From positions 9,824-73,823 of the forward strand of contig JBOEFW010000068.1 of NCBI GenBank assembly GCA_050633105.1: a DNA stretch of 64,000 bases, read 5' to 3'. The translations under genes and the position numbers were made by a program. Source of the stretch: Aureispira sp050633105. Lineage in GTDB: Bacteria > Bacteroidota > Bacteroidia > Chitinophagales > Saprospiraceae. The notes below the pieces were generated by a model. It was not told the origin of the DNA. It saw nothing but the letters and a program-made list of their open reading frames with translations, and ran no database searches. Positions 1 through 9,222 of this stretch are shown here, one piece after another; position 1 is the stretch's first letter; every line of letters begins with the position of its first letter.

Positions 1-2
1 TT

Positions 3-2351
3 GGTGTGAAAGGGGAAATTTTTCAACACACTCCCAATGGATTTGATCCCGATGGAGATAGTGTTGCTTATGAGTTGATAATCCCTATGCAGGATCGTAA
101 TAACAATGTACCTGGTTATAGAGATGTGAACCTAGTGCCACAAAATCCTAATAACAGCTTTACTTTTAATGATACAACAGGCTTGTTTACGTGGGATGCG
201 CCACAACAAGCAGGAGAATATAATATAGCCATCTTAGTAAAATCTTACAGGAATGGACAGTATCTAGGAGGAATTATTAGAGATATTCAAATCAAGATAG
301 AAGATGCAACCAATACGCCTCCTAAATTGGAGGTCATCGCAGATCTCTGTGTACAAGCAGGAGAATTGGTGGAGTTTGATGTAGAAGCTTGGGATGAAGA
401 TATTCCATTGCAATTAGTGACGGTTACTGCTACAGGAGGGCCACTATCGAATACAATTGTGTCTCCTGCTACCTTTAATAGTGTTTCAGGAACAGCACCT
501 CCAGGTTTTCCTTTGCGCAGTCAATTTCGTTGGCAAACGGTCTGTGAGCATGTGCAACCACAAGCGTGGCAGTTGGTCTTTAAAGCCAAGGACAATTATA
601 CACAGAACGGTGTCAATGCGTCTCTGGCAACCTTCAAAGTCGTTCGTATTAATGTAGTAGCTCCACCGCCACAAAACCTACAAGCAATAGTAGCTGGAAA
701 TACAACTACCCTAACTTGGGATACCCCTTATCCTTGTGAGAACTCTGTTAACTTTTTTGGTTTCTCTGTTTGGCGGAAGCTGGGATGTGATAATTTCTCT
801 CCTGATAGTTGCCAAGTGGGTTTATCAGGGCAAGGGTACACACAGATTAGTACAACTTATGTCAACAATGTCTCTGGTGGAAGTTATACTTTTGTAGACA
901 ATACAATACAGGCAGGTACCGCTTATAGCTATCGCATCTTGGGAGAATTTGGAACCCCCATTTATCTCAATGGAAATATTGTTAACTATTCTAACTTCTT
1001 GCCTAGTCGAACATCAGACGAGGTTTGTATAGAAACACAAGAAGATTTGCCCATGATTATCAATGTTGATGTAGAGGCAACGAGCACAACAGCAGGAGAA
1101 ATCTTTGTACGTTGGACCAAACCACAAGCAAGTGAATTGGATACGTTGTTTAATGGCCCTCCTTATCGTTATGAACTCTACCAATCAGTTGGTCAAACAG
1201 GCAATGCCTTTGGGGCAACTCCTATTTATCAATCGCCACTGTATTCTGCGTTTTACTTGGCGAATGATACTACTTACACTGCCTTAAACTTAAACACGCA
1301 AGATGATCCTTATACCTATAAGGTAGTCTTCTTTGCTAATAACGATACTTTAGGGGATACAAAGATTGCTTCTTCCATTTATTTGACTGTTGCTTCTAGT
1401 GATGAGCAGAATGCTTTGACATGGACTGAAAATGTCCCTTGGCAGAATACCAGTTATGAAGTCTATGAAGAGGTTCCTACAGGAAGCAATAACTTTAATT
1501 TATTAGCTGTTGTCACTAGACCTGCTTATATTCATACTGGTTTGACAAATGGTGAAGAGTATTGTTATCGGATTCGAAGTTTAGGCTCTTATAATACCGA
1601 TTATACACCAGATACCTTGTTTAATAAATCGCAAATTGCTTGTGGGACACCATTGGATACCATTCCTCCTTGTGCGCCTGATGCTTCGGCTATTGTAGCA
1701 ATTTCGAGCTGTGATGTAATTCAGGACGATGCCAATAACCCAGAACGCTTGCCTTGTCAAGGAGTGATTACGGACCCCGAATTCTTATTCAATAAAATTA
1801 CTTGGACGAATAATCAAGGAAGTTGTGGTGACGATGTAGCGAGCTTTAAAGTCTATTTTGCTCCTTTCTGTGATGGTAATTATACCTTGGTGTATGAATC
1901 GCAAGGCTTGCAAGATACCTCCTTTACCCATGTACCCTCTCCAACTAATTTAGCGGGATGTTACTACATTACTTCTATTGATTCTGTGGAAGTGAATGGA
2001 GGAGGAAATGAGAGTAGTCCTAGTAGTCCCATTCGCACGGACAATTGCCCTTTTTATGATTTGCCAAACACCTTTACGCCAAATAATGATGGAGCAAACG
2101 ATTTATTTACACCTTGTTTAATTTATCGTTACATCAATCGGGTAGAATTCACTGTGACCAATCGTTGGGGACAGGTTGTTTTTGAAACGAATGACCCTGC
2201 TATTAATTGGGATGGTCGGGATCAGAACACGGGACAGGAATTGCCAGAAGGGGTCTATTTTTATCTTTGTAAGGTAGAACAGAAATGTCTGTCTTGTGAT
2301 GCCTTAAAACCTTTGAAAGGCTTTATTCACTTAATCAGAGCTTCTGAATAA
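3..2351 (+). CDS. Large T9SS-exported surface protein with gliding-motility C-terminal domain (5' partial)
   Basis: The reading frame is open at the left window edge, so the true start lies upstream. The visible 780 residues contain repeated beta-sandwich (fibronectin type III/Ig-like) segments, many Cys and Asn, and a final ~85-residue domain beginning NTFTPNNDGANDLF with VTNRWGQVVF and GVYFYLCKVE. That tail is the gliding-motility-associated C-terminal (type B) sorting signal used by the type IX secretion system, so the protein is inferred to be exported and attached outside the outer membrane. A terminator-like hairpin follows the TAA stop. The specific ligand or role cannot be told from the sequence. 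Confidence 0.9.
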   Translation, partial: GVKGEIFQHTPNGFDPDGDSVAYELIIPMQDRNNNVPGYRDVNLVPQNPNNSFTFNDTTGLFTWDAPQQAGEYNIAILVKSYRNGQYLGGIIRDIQIKIEDATNTPPKLEVIADLCVQAGELVEFDVEAWDEDIPLQLVTVTATGGPLSNTIVSPATFNSVSGTAPPGFPLRSQFRWQTVCEHVQPQAWQLVFKAKDNYTQNGVNASLATFKVVRINVVAPPPQNLQAIVAGNTTTLTWDTPYPCENSVNFFGFSVWRKLGCDNFSPDSCQVGLSGQGYTQISTTYVNNVSGGSYTFVDNTIQAGTAYSYRILGEFGTPIYLNGNIVNYSNFLPSRTSDEVCIETQEDLPMIINVDVEATSTTAGEIFVRWTKPQASELDTLFNGPPYRYELYQSVGQTGNAFGATPIYQSPLYSAFYLANDTTYTALNLNTQDDPYTYKVVFFANNDTLGDTKIASSIYLTVASSDEQNALTWTENVPWQNTSYEVYEEVPTGSNNFNLLAVVTRPAYIHTGLTNGEEYCYRIRSLGSYNTDYTPDTLFNKSQIACGTPLDTIPPCAPDASAIVAISSCDVIQDDANNPERLPCQGVITDPEFLFNKITWTNNQGSCGDDVASFKVYFAPFCDGNYTLVYESQGLQDTSFTHVPSPTNLAGCYYITSIDSVEVNGGGNESSPSSPIRTDNCPFYDLPNTFTPNNDGANDLFTPCLIYRYINRVEFTVTNRWGQVVFETNDPAINWDGRDQNTGQELPEGVYFYLCKVEQKCLSCDALKPLKGFIHLIRASE

Positions 2352-2378
2352 GTTCTTTTAGAATAAAAGATTCATTAT

Positions 2379-2449
2379 AAATCGCTTGTAAACCTTGTTG
2401 ACCAGTTATTAATGCTGCCAATAGAAACAAGATTTACAAGCGATTTTTT
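2379..2449 (+). terminator. Intrinsic terminator after the surface protein gene
   Basis: A 13-bp arm (AAATCGCTTGTAAA and its complement) plus a short inner CTTG/CAAG pairing encloses a long loop and ends in six T residues. It lies 28 bp after the stop. The other 200 bp of this 331-bp gap hold no recognisable feature apart from AT-rich DNA before the next gene. Confidence 0.7.
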
Positions 2450-2682
2450 ATACCCTAAATCGAATTATTGATAGAGAGTCAATGGCTTGATTTGCTGTCG
2501 TGTAATTCGCCTTGATTGTTAAGTAAAGGTTATCTAAAAGGTTTTTTTCTCTAAAAAAATTGTATTTTGATCGCATTCCTAGTACGCCTTCTATGAAATA
2601 GGATTCCTAGAAGAATACAGGTGTCTCTAAATTATTTATAAATCCCCCAGATTGTTTTTTTGACATAACAAATTCCCTTATA

Positions 2683-3642
2683 ATGAAATGTTTGTTCTTC
2701 TTACTTTTGTGTGTATTTTCCCTGCAACTAATCGCCCAAGAAGTTAGAAAAGAATCTTATGATGATGGAAACGTAAAAGCTGAAGGCGCTTATAATTCCG
2801 CTAAAATCAAAACAGGCCAATGGAAGTATTATTACACCAATGGTAAATTAGAAGCTGAAGGTTCTTATAATGGTAAAATGGCCACAGCTCGCCCTGTCTT
2901 AGTGCGAAAAGGTAGAAACTCTGCCATTAATGACGAAGGTGTTGTTCGAGATGGGAAGTGGACCTTTTATTATACGAATGGTCAACCAAAAGCTAGTGTT
3001 ACGTACAAAGATGGTTGTCCAAATGGAACCTTAATAAAATGGTATAAGACAGGAGAAAAAATGGAAGAAAGCACTTATGCTGGTTGCAAAGTAATTACCA
3101 ATCGAAGACTCTGGGCAAAAGAAGGTTGGTTAAAGCAAGAAACCATAGATGAGGGAAAAGGCCGTAGTGTGCAGGTCGAATGGTATAAGAATGGCCAAAA
3201 GAAAGCCGCTATTCCCTATAAAAACGGCAAACAATATGGCCGTGTTAAACGCTGGTATAGCCACGGACAAAAAGAAGAGGATGTTATGATGAAAAACACC
3301 CGCGTTCATGGCTCGTACCGCTCTTGGTATACCAATGGTAATAAGCAACGGGAGTTCTTTTCTATTAACAATGTCATGAATGGAGAATACAGAGAGTGGA
3401 ACGAGGATGGACAATTGTTATGGGAAATTAGAGAATTAACAGACGAGAAAAAAATACTAGTGATCAATTATTGGCCAGATGGCACCATTAAGATGAAAGG
3501 CAAATCTAATATGCCAGCATCTTTAAGTATCCATGAATGGTCGCAAACAAGAGACGGTTACTGGACTTATTGGTATGAAGAGAGTGTTACCCGCTCCGAG
3601 AAATATGACAATGGTCAATTGTTAGCAGTAGAAATGCCTTAA
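2683..3642 (+). CDS. Exported MORN-repeat (YwqK-type) protein
   Basis: 319 residues. A signal peptide (about residues 1-18, hydrophobic core FFLLLCVFSLQLIAQ) is followed by at least eight MORN-like repeats with the pattern G-x-W-x-x-(Y/W)-Y-x-N-G-(Q/K), for example TGQWKYYYTNGK and DGKWTFYYTNGQ. Such proteins are annotated as 'toxin-antitoxin YwqK family antitoxin' in Bacteroidota, but that label is weak and no toxin partner is adjacent. It probably sits in the periplasm or at the cell surface as a repeat scaffold. The next gene starts 15 bp downstream, so the two are likely co-transcribed. Confidence 0.8.
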   Translation: MKCLFFLLLCVFSLQLIAQEVRKESYDDGNVKAEGAYNSAKIKTGQWKYYYTNGKLEAEGSYNGKMATARPVLVRKGRNSAINDEGVVRDGKWTFYYTNGQPKASVTYKDGCPNGTLIKWYKTGEKMEESTYAGCKVITNRRLWAKEGWLKQETIDEGKGRSVQVEWYKNGQKKAAIPYKNGKQYGRVKRWYSHGQKEEDVMMKNTRVHGSYRSWYTNGNKQREFFSINNVMNGEYREWNEDGQLLWEIRELTDEKKILVINYWPDGTIKMKGKSNMPASLSIHEWSQTRDGYWTYWYEESVTRSEKYDNGQLLAVEMP

Positions 3643-3657
3643 TATTGGAAGTAGAAG

Positions 3658-4812
3658 ATGGAACAAATTGAATTTGACAGAACGCAACGTTGGCGTTTGG
3701 TGCTAGGAAAAGAAGCAGAAGAAGCGCAGCCAACTGCTCCTGTTGATTTATCAGGGGAGGGTATGGAAATGGACGCGGCATTAGCCGCACTCTATGAAGA
3801 TGGAAATTCTAAAGGAGGACTTGGGAGTTCAGCGCCTAAAGTAAACCGTTGGTTAGGAGACATTCGCAAGTATTTCAAAACCCCTGTGGTTCAAGCTATG
3901 CAGCGTGACGCTCTAGAAAACCTAGGCTTAAAGGAAATGCTCCTAGAACCAGAATTATTGGAAAGCGTAGAGGCTGACGTACATCTAGTGGGCACTTTAC
4001 TCTCTCTTAATGGTGTTATTCCAGAAAAAACAAAAGAAACGGCGCGTTTAGTTGTTCGCAAAGTAGTCGAGCAATTGACCCAAAAACTAGAATACCCACT
4101 TTTGCAAGCCATAAAAGGTGCCCTCAGTTCGTCCGTTAGGAACCGTCGCCCTAAGTTTCAAGAAATCAATTGGCACCAAACAATTCGCCTTAACCTTAAA
4201 CATTATCAGAAGGACTACCAAAGCATTATTCCGCACCAACTTATAGGCTATGGCCGAAAAGGACAAGCACTAAAGGAAATTATCTTGTGTGTGGATCAAA
4301 GTGGTTCTATGGCTAGTTCGGTGGTTTATTCTAGCATTTTTGCGGCTGTCTTAGCTTCTTTGCCTGCGCTCAAAACGCATTTAGTGGTTTTTGATACAGC
4401 GGTTGCTGATTTGACAAAGGACTTAGATGATCCTGTTGATTTGTTATTTGGAACGCAGTTAGGAGGAGGTACGGATATTAATAAAGCCTTACACTATGTG
4501 GAAGGATTAGTGCAAACACCAGACAATACGATCTTGGTATTGATCTCTGATTTGTATGAAGGTGGTTCTAATGAGCCCCTATTCCAGAAAGCAAAACAAT
4601 TACAACAAAAAGGATTACAGTTTATAACACTCTTAGCACTCAACGATGAAGGTGCACCTGCTTATGATCGTACGGTTGCAGCTTATTTTAACAGTTTGGA
4701 GATCCCTGTATTCGCCTGTAGCCCTGATCAATTTCCTGACATGATGGCTACCGCGCTTAAGAACGAAGACATTACTCAATGGATGGCTAGAGAAGCGATT
4801 GTGGCTCGTTAG
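3658..4812 (+). CDS. VWA domain protein (CoxE-like)
   Basis: 384 residues, no signal peptide, so cytoplasmic. The N-terminal ~200 residues are helical. The C-terminal half is a von Willebrand factor A domain with an intact metal-ion adhesion site: DQSGSMAS near residue 212, the Thr of GGGTDIN near 271 and the Asp of ISDLYEG near 297. Proteins of this layout usually partner MoxR AAA+ ATPases and SWIM proteins in a chaperone-like module. Those partners are not in this window. It follows the MORN gene by 15 bp and ends at a bidirectional terminator. Confidence 0.85.
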   Translation: MEQIEFDRTQRWRLVLGKEAEEAQPTAPVDLSGEGMEMDAALAALYEDGNSKGGLGSSAPKVNRWLGDIRKYFKTPVVQAMQRDALENLGLKEMLLEPELLESVEADVHLVGTLLSLNGVIPEKTKETARLVVRKVVEQLTQKLEYPLLQAIKGALSSSVRNRRPKFQEINWHQTIRLNLKHYQKDYQSIIPHQLIGYGRKGQALKEIILCVDQSGSMASSVVYSSIFAAVLASLPALKTHLVVFDTAVADLTKDLDDPVDLLFGTQLGGGTDINKALHYVEGLVQTPDNTILVLISDLYEGGSNEPLFQKAKQLQQKGLQFITLLALNDEGAPAYDRTVAAYFNSLEIPVFACSPDQFPDMMATALKNEDITQWMAREAIVAR

Positions 4813-4834
4813 GCAGACCGTTATTCGTTCCTAT

Positions 4835-4887
4835 AAAAACCTCACGCCTTCATAACTAATATGTTATGAAGGCGTGAGGTTTTTTAT
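4835..4887. terminator. Bidirectional intrinsic terminator
   Basis: A perfect stem of over 20 bp (AAAAACCTCACGCCTTCATA and its complement) with a six-base loop lies between the convergent VWA and ChaN-like genes. It has an A tract on the left and a T tract on the right, so it can stop transcription from both sides. Confidence 0.9.
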
Positions 4888-4908
4888 CCTATAAAGAAGG
4901 AATAAGTT

Positions 4909-5784
4909 TTAATAGGTTTTGGTCATGCGTTCTGGGATGGCAATAATATAATCGGCTGTATTGCGGCTCTCTTGATTGAGTTTATCAACTTGATCTTGTT
5001 CTACGCTAGTAATGACTACAATATTAAGGTTAGGATTCATTTGACGCAGATACCAAACAATACCTTCTTTGTTGTTGGAATGGAAACTACCATTGAAGTG
5101 TAAGAAGAGTTCTCCTTCATTCCAGTTCCCATAAATGAAGTGTGCCATTGTTGCATCTTTAATCATTTGTGCTTGGGGGTAATACTTAGGGTCGCTGTTT
5201 CCTGCGCCATGCATTGCCGCGCCCATTTCTAACATTTCCTTATAACAAGCTACATCATAATCTTCTTGAATTGGTAAAGGCGCTATGAATACCTTAGAAT
5301 ATTCTGGTAAATTGTCTAGGCTTTCTAAACCTTTCTTAAAAACAGCAGAAGCGTAACGACGAGGGATGTTAGTAGCAACAAAACTTAGGTTGTTCTCTTT
5401 TGCAAAAGACACCAGCGGCTTATAATCTGTTTGGTAGTTGGGCCACAAGCGTGTTTCTTTCTCAAAGTTTTTCTCTGAAATAAAGCCTAAGAAATATTCA
5501 TTGACTAATAATTGATTATCTGACTCTAACATTTCAGCTCCTAAGACCAAGTTTTGGTCTTCTTGCGTATATAAATCTCTAGTGATTTCTAATTCCAACC
5601 AATGGCAGATAGGATTGTTGTGCAGTTCTCCAAAGAAGACAATATCTGCTTCTTCTATGTCCTTTAGCATTTTACTGTAGGTTGCCTCTTTTCCCTTTTG
5701 ATTGAAAATCGTATATGCCTTGGGTTGAGCTAAAATAGTGGTGGAGAAAGCTAAAGTAAGAACTAGTAAACTGAGAATACGCAT
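4909..5784 (-). CDS. ChaN-like haem-binding/iron-regulated protein
   Basis: 291 residues with an N-terminal signal peptide (cleavage likely after residue 19, LAQ). The family signature FFGELHNN at residues 50-57 and a later HFNGSFHSNNKEGI block match the DUF399/ChaN family (Cofac_haem_bdg), whose Campylobacter member binds paired haems at the outer membrane. No lipobox Cys is visible, so it may be periplasmic rather than lipid-anchored. It is transcribed alone and convergent with the VWA gene. Role in iron or haem handling is inferred from the family. Confidence 0.82.
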   Translation of the reverse strand: MRILSLLVLTLAFSTTILAQPKAYTIFNQKGKEATYSKMLKDIEEADIVFFGELHNNPICHWLELEITRDLYTQEDQNLVLGAEMLESDNQLLVNEYFLGFISEKNFEKETRLWPNYQTDYKPLVSFAKENNLSFVATNIPRRYASAVFKKGLESLDNLPEYSKVFIAPLPIQEDYDVACYKEMLEMGAAMHGAGNSDPKYYPQAQMIKDATMAHFIYGNWNEGELFLHFNGSFHSNNKEGIVWYLRQMNPNLNIVVITSVEQDQVDKLNQESRNTADYIIAIPERMTKTY

Positions 5785-6243
5785 GTAACAGAAATTTGTA
5801 GTGAATAGATAATCATTGGTTGTTAGAGGACAATCATAAGTTAATGAGCCAATGTTCGTAAAGATACTAAGTATTCAACTTTATTACAAATAGGAAGGAA
5901 AGAGGAATATTCCTCCTATTTTTTCCTTTTAATCAGTGGACTGCTTTCTTGCTCTTTTGAATATTCCTCTAGAGGCTTTTTTAAGAAAGTAGTTTTTAAA
6001 ACTTTCCTGATAATAGAGTTATTTTACCAGTAAACAAGGCTGTTTTTATAAAAAAAGGACGCTATCACGTCCAAACTAGTCTTTTTGTTTTTAAGCCGAT
6101 TAGAGGTCGATTTAGAGCCTCGTTTTAACAAAAAATGAGACACTCAACAAAGGGTGAAATAAAAAATCTGTACACAGTTGATTTTTAATAAATTACAACT
6201 TGTTCTTATCTTATGTTTATTAGGGAGAACCGTGTTTTTTTTG

Positions 6244-6251
6244 TACCTTTG
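6244..6251 (+). promoter_or_regulatory. Bacteroidota -7 promoter element upstream of gyrA
   Basis: TACCTTTG matches the Bacteroidota primary-sigma -7 consensus TAnnTTTG and lies 61 bp before the gyrA start. A clear -33 TTTG is not visible at the ideal spacing. The rest of the 528-bp gap (5785-6312) is AT-rich with no further recognisable gene. Confidence 0.5.
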
Positions 6252-6312
6252 TCAAGTTCTTTACCCTAGGACAGAAGTGTACTAGACATTAGAAAAAAAC
6301 AAAGCAAAAAAT

Positions 6313-8922
6313 ATGGATTCAACCCAAAAAATAATACCGATTAATATTGAGGATGAAATGAAATCGGCCTATATAGATTATTCTATGTCCGTTATCGTTT
6401 CTAGAGCCTTGCCCGATGTTAGAGATGGCTTAAAACCAGTACATCGTCGTGTGCTTTATGGTATGTCTCAATTAGGATTGACGGCTTCTAAAAGCCACAA
6501 AAAATCCGCGCGTATTGTAGGAGAGGTTTTGGGAAAGTATCACCCACACGGTGACTCATCTGTTTATGATACCATGGTGCGTATGGCACAACCGTGGTCA
6601 TTGCGTTATCCACTCGTTGATGGACAAGGAAACTTTGGTTCTATTGATGGAGATAGCCCCGCAGCAATGCGTTATACAGAGGCCCGTTTGGAACGCATTA
6701 GTAATGAAATTTTAGCAGACCTAGGAAAAGAGACTGTAGACTTTCAGTTGAACTTTGATGACTCTCTTAAAGAGCCTACTGTTTTGCCTACAAAGTTGCC
6801 TAACCTATTGGTCAATGGAACTTCTGGTATTGCTGTTGGTATGGCTACAAACATGTTGCCACACAACTTGACCGAAGTTATCAATGGTATCTTGGCTTAC
6901 ATTGATGATCAAGACATTACGATTGAAGGGTTAATGGAACACATTAAAGCGCCTGATTTTCCGACAGGAGGCACTATATATGGTACAGAAGGTGTACAAC
7001 AAGCAATGGCTACAGGTCGTGGTCGTGTTGTCGTTCGTGCGAAGTCCGAAATCGAAGTAACCAAGAACGGGAAAGAGCGTATTATTATTACAGAAATTCC
7101 TTATCAGGTTAACAAGGCCAGCTTGATTATGAAAATCGCCGACTTGGTGAATTCTAAGAAAGTAGAAGGTATTTCTGACTTGCGGGATGAATCTGATCGC
7201 CGTGGTATGCGCATTGTTATTGAAATCAAGCGCGACGTAAGCCCTAATGTTGTTTTGAGTAAGTTGTTTAAGTATAGTCCGCTTCAATCTTCTTATGGAG
7301 TAAACAACATTTGCTTAGTTGATGGCCGTCCAGAACTCTTAAACATCAAAGAGATTATTAGAGAGTTTGTTAAATTCCGTTTGGAGGTAATTTTACGCCG
7401 TGCGCAATTTGATGAACGAAAAGCTCAGAAACGTGCCCACATCTTACAGGGCTTGTTAGCGGCATTGGATCGTTTGGATGAAATCATTGCCTTGATTCGC
7501 GCCTCTAAGAATGGAGAAGAAGCGAAGATCGGTTTAATGGCCTTTGACTTTACGCCTAAAGGAGATGCGTTGGACGGTTTCTTAGGAGAATATCCATTGA
7601 ATGGTAACCGTCTATCAGAAGAACAAGCAAAAGCGATTCTAGACATGCGTCTACAACGCTTAACTGGCTTAGAGCGCGACAAATTAGTGGCAGAACATAC
7701 AGAATTGATGGCATTGTTAGAAGATCTAGCAGATATTATCAATCGCGAAGAACGCCGTTATAGTATTATCAAAGAGGAATTAGGAGAACTAAACGACAAG
7801 TTTGGTGATGAACGTCGTACCGATATCACTTTTGCAGAAGGAGAAATCAGTATTGAGGATATGATTGAGAATGAGCAAGTGGTTGTTACTATTTCTCACT
7901 TAGGTTATATCAAACGTACACCTGTCTCTGAATACCGTACACAAACAAGAGGAGGAGTTGGTGCCAATGCTGCCAAAACAAGAGATAAAGATTTTGTAGA
8001 GCATATCTTTGTTACCAATACCCATAATTATTTGCTCTTATTTACTGCCAGGGGACGTTGTCATTGGTTAAGAGTATACGAAGTGCCAAAGGGAGCCAAA
8101 GCTTCAAAAGGGCGCGCTATACAGAACCTATTGCAATTGCAAGGGGGAGATGCGATTAAGGCTTACATTCCTATTGAGAATTTAAAGGATGAAGATTTCT
8201 TAAAATCACACAACTTGATTTTTGCCACCAAACGAGGCATTGTTAAGAAAACAGATATTACAGCCTACTCTCGTCCAAGAAGCAACGGGGTTAATGCTTT
8301 AACCATCCGTGAAGATGATGAGTTACTAGAGGTTAAATTAACCGATGGTCACAACCACATTATCTTAGCTACACGAGAAGGGAAAGCGATTCGCTTTAAA
8401 GAACAAGATGTTCGAGAAATGGGTCGTACAGCAACAGGTGTTCGAGGCATCAAGTTAGGTGATAACATAGAGAACGTTGTTGTAGGAATGATCTGTGTTA
8501 GTGAGCATGATGAGAAGAAAGTGTTGACTATTGCTGAGAATGGCATTGGTAAGCAAACCATATTAGAAGAGTATTCTCCTCAGAAACGTGGTGGCATGGG
8601 AGTTAAAACCATCAAAATAACTCAAAAAACAGGCGATTTGATTGCGATCAAAGCAACAACAGAAGACGATGATTTAGTAATCATCAATCGTTCTGGTCTA
8701 ACTATCCGTTTAGCGGTTAAGAATGTTCCCACTACTGGGCGAGCAACACAAGGGGTTAAATTAATCAACTTGCGTAAGAACGATGCGATTGCAGATGTTG
8801 GTTTAATTGTAGATGGCCAGTTAGAAGAAGACGAAGAAGAGTTGGATGGAACTTTAGAGGATGCCGCAGCTAATGACGTTTCTGATACGGCTTCTACAGA
8901 AGCTACAGACGAAGAAGAGTAA
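6313..8922 (+). CDS. gyrA: DNA gyrase subunit A
   Basis: 869 residues, a full-length GyrA. It breaks and rejoins the DNA G-segment in the A2B2 gyrase that introduces negative supercoils. The catalytic Tyr is Y121 (AAMRYTEARL). The quinolone-resistance region reads HPHGDSSVYDTM with Ser82 and Asp86, the susceptible-type residues. The C-terminal beta-pinwheel carries the GyrA box QKRGGMG near residue 757, which separates it from ParC. The C-terminus is an acidic tail rich in Asp, Glu and Ala, as in many Bacteroidota GyrA proteins. It is monocistronic, with its own promoter element and terminator. Confidence 0.98.
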   Translation: MDSTQKIIPINIEDEMKSAYIDYSMSVIVSRALPDVRDGLKPVHRRVLYGMSQLGLTASKSHKKSARIVGEVLGKYHPHGDSSVYDTMVRMAQPWSLRYPLVDGQGNFGSIDGDSPAAMRYTEARLERISNEILADLGKETVDFQLNFDDSLKEPTVLPTKLPNLLVNGTSGIAVGMATNMLPHNLTEVINGILAYIDDQDITIEGLMEHIKAPDFPTGGTIYGTEGVQQAMATGRGRVVVRAKSEIEVTKNGKERIIITEIPYQVNKASLIMKIADLVNSKKVEGISDLRDESDRRGMRIVIEIKRDVSPNVVLSKLFKYSPLQSSYGVNNICLVDGRPELLNIKEIIREFVKFRLEVILRRAQFDERKAQKRAHILQGLLAALDRLDEIIALIRASKNGEEAKIGLMAFDFTPKGDALDGFLGEYPLNGNRLSEEQAKAILDMRLQRLTGLERDKLVAEHTELMALLEDLADIINREERRYSIIKEELGELNDKFGDERRTDITFAEGEISIEDMIENEQVVVTISHLGYIKRTPVSEYRTQTRGGVGANAAKTRDKDFVEHIFVTNTHNYLLLFTARGRCHWLRVYEVPKGAKASKGRAIQNLLQLQGGDAIKAYIPIENLKDEDFLKSHNLIFATKRGIVKKTDITAYSRPRSNGVNALTIREDDELLEVKLTDGHNHIILATREGKAIRFKEQDVREMGRTATGVRGIKLGDNIENVVVGMICVSEHDEKKVLTIAENGIGKQTILEEYSPQKRGGMGVKTIKITQKTGDLIAIKATTEDDDLVIINRSGLTIRLAVKNVPTTGRATQGVKLINLRKNDAIADVGLIVDGQLEEDEEELDGTLEDAAANDVSDTASTEATDEEE

Positions 8923-8958
8923 ATATTTATTACAACATAATCTTTACCGTTAATAATA

Positions 8959-8993
8959 GAGCAGCTTCCATTAAGATGGAGGCTGCTTTTTTT
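8959..8993 (+). terminator. gyrA terminator
   Basis: AGCAGCTTCCAT pairs with ATGGAGGCTGCT around a TAAG loop and is followed by a T7 tract, 37 bp after the gyrA stop. The rest of the 300-bp gap holds a possible TATTTTTG promoter element at 9105-9112, 111 bp before the next gene. Confidence 0.9.
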
Positions 8994-9222
8994 ATTGTAT
9001 TTTTTGAGAAAAGTCAAACGATAGAATAGATTAAAAAAAGCTCTTTCGAGGTCTCTCTCTTTCAAAAAAAAAGAGGTCATATAAAAATGGCAAGGTATTT
9101 TCATTATTTTTGCTTGACGGGCAGTAAAACTGTTCTATCCAGCACGAATTTATTAGAAAACCATTGAAGGCAGGCTCTTAAAAGCCTCCATTTTATTTCA
9201 AGAAAAAGAACAACAGAGCAAG

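Noticed and set aside
6313..8922. Topoisomerase IV subunit (ParC)
   Set aside because: The GyrA box QKRGGMG in the C-terminal pinwheel identifies gyrase A.
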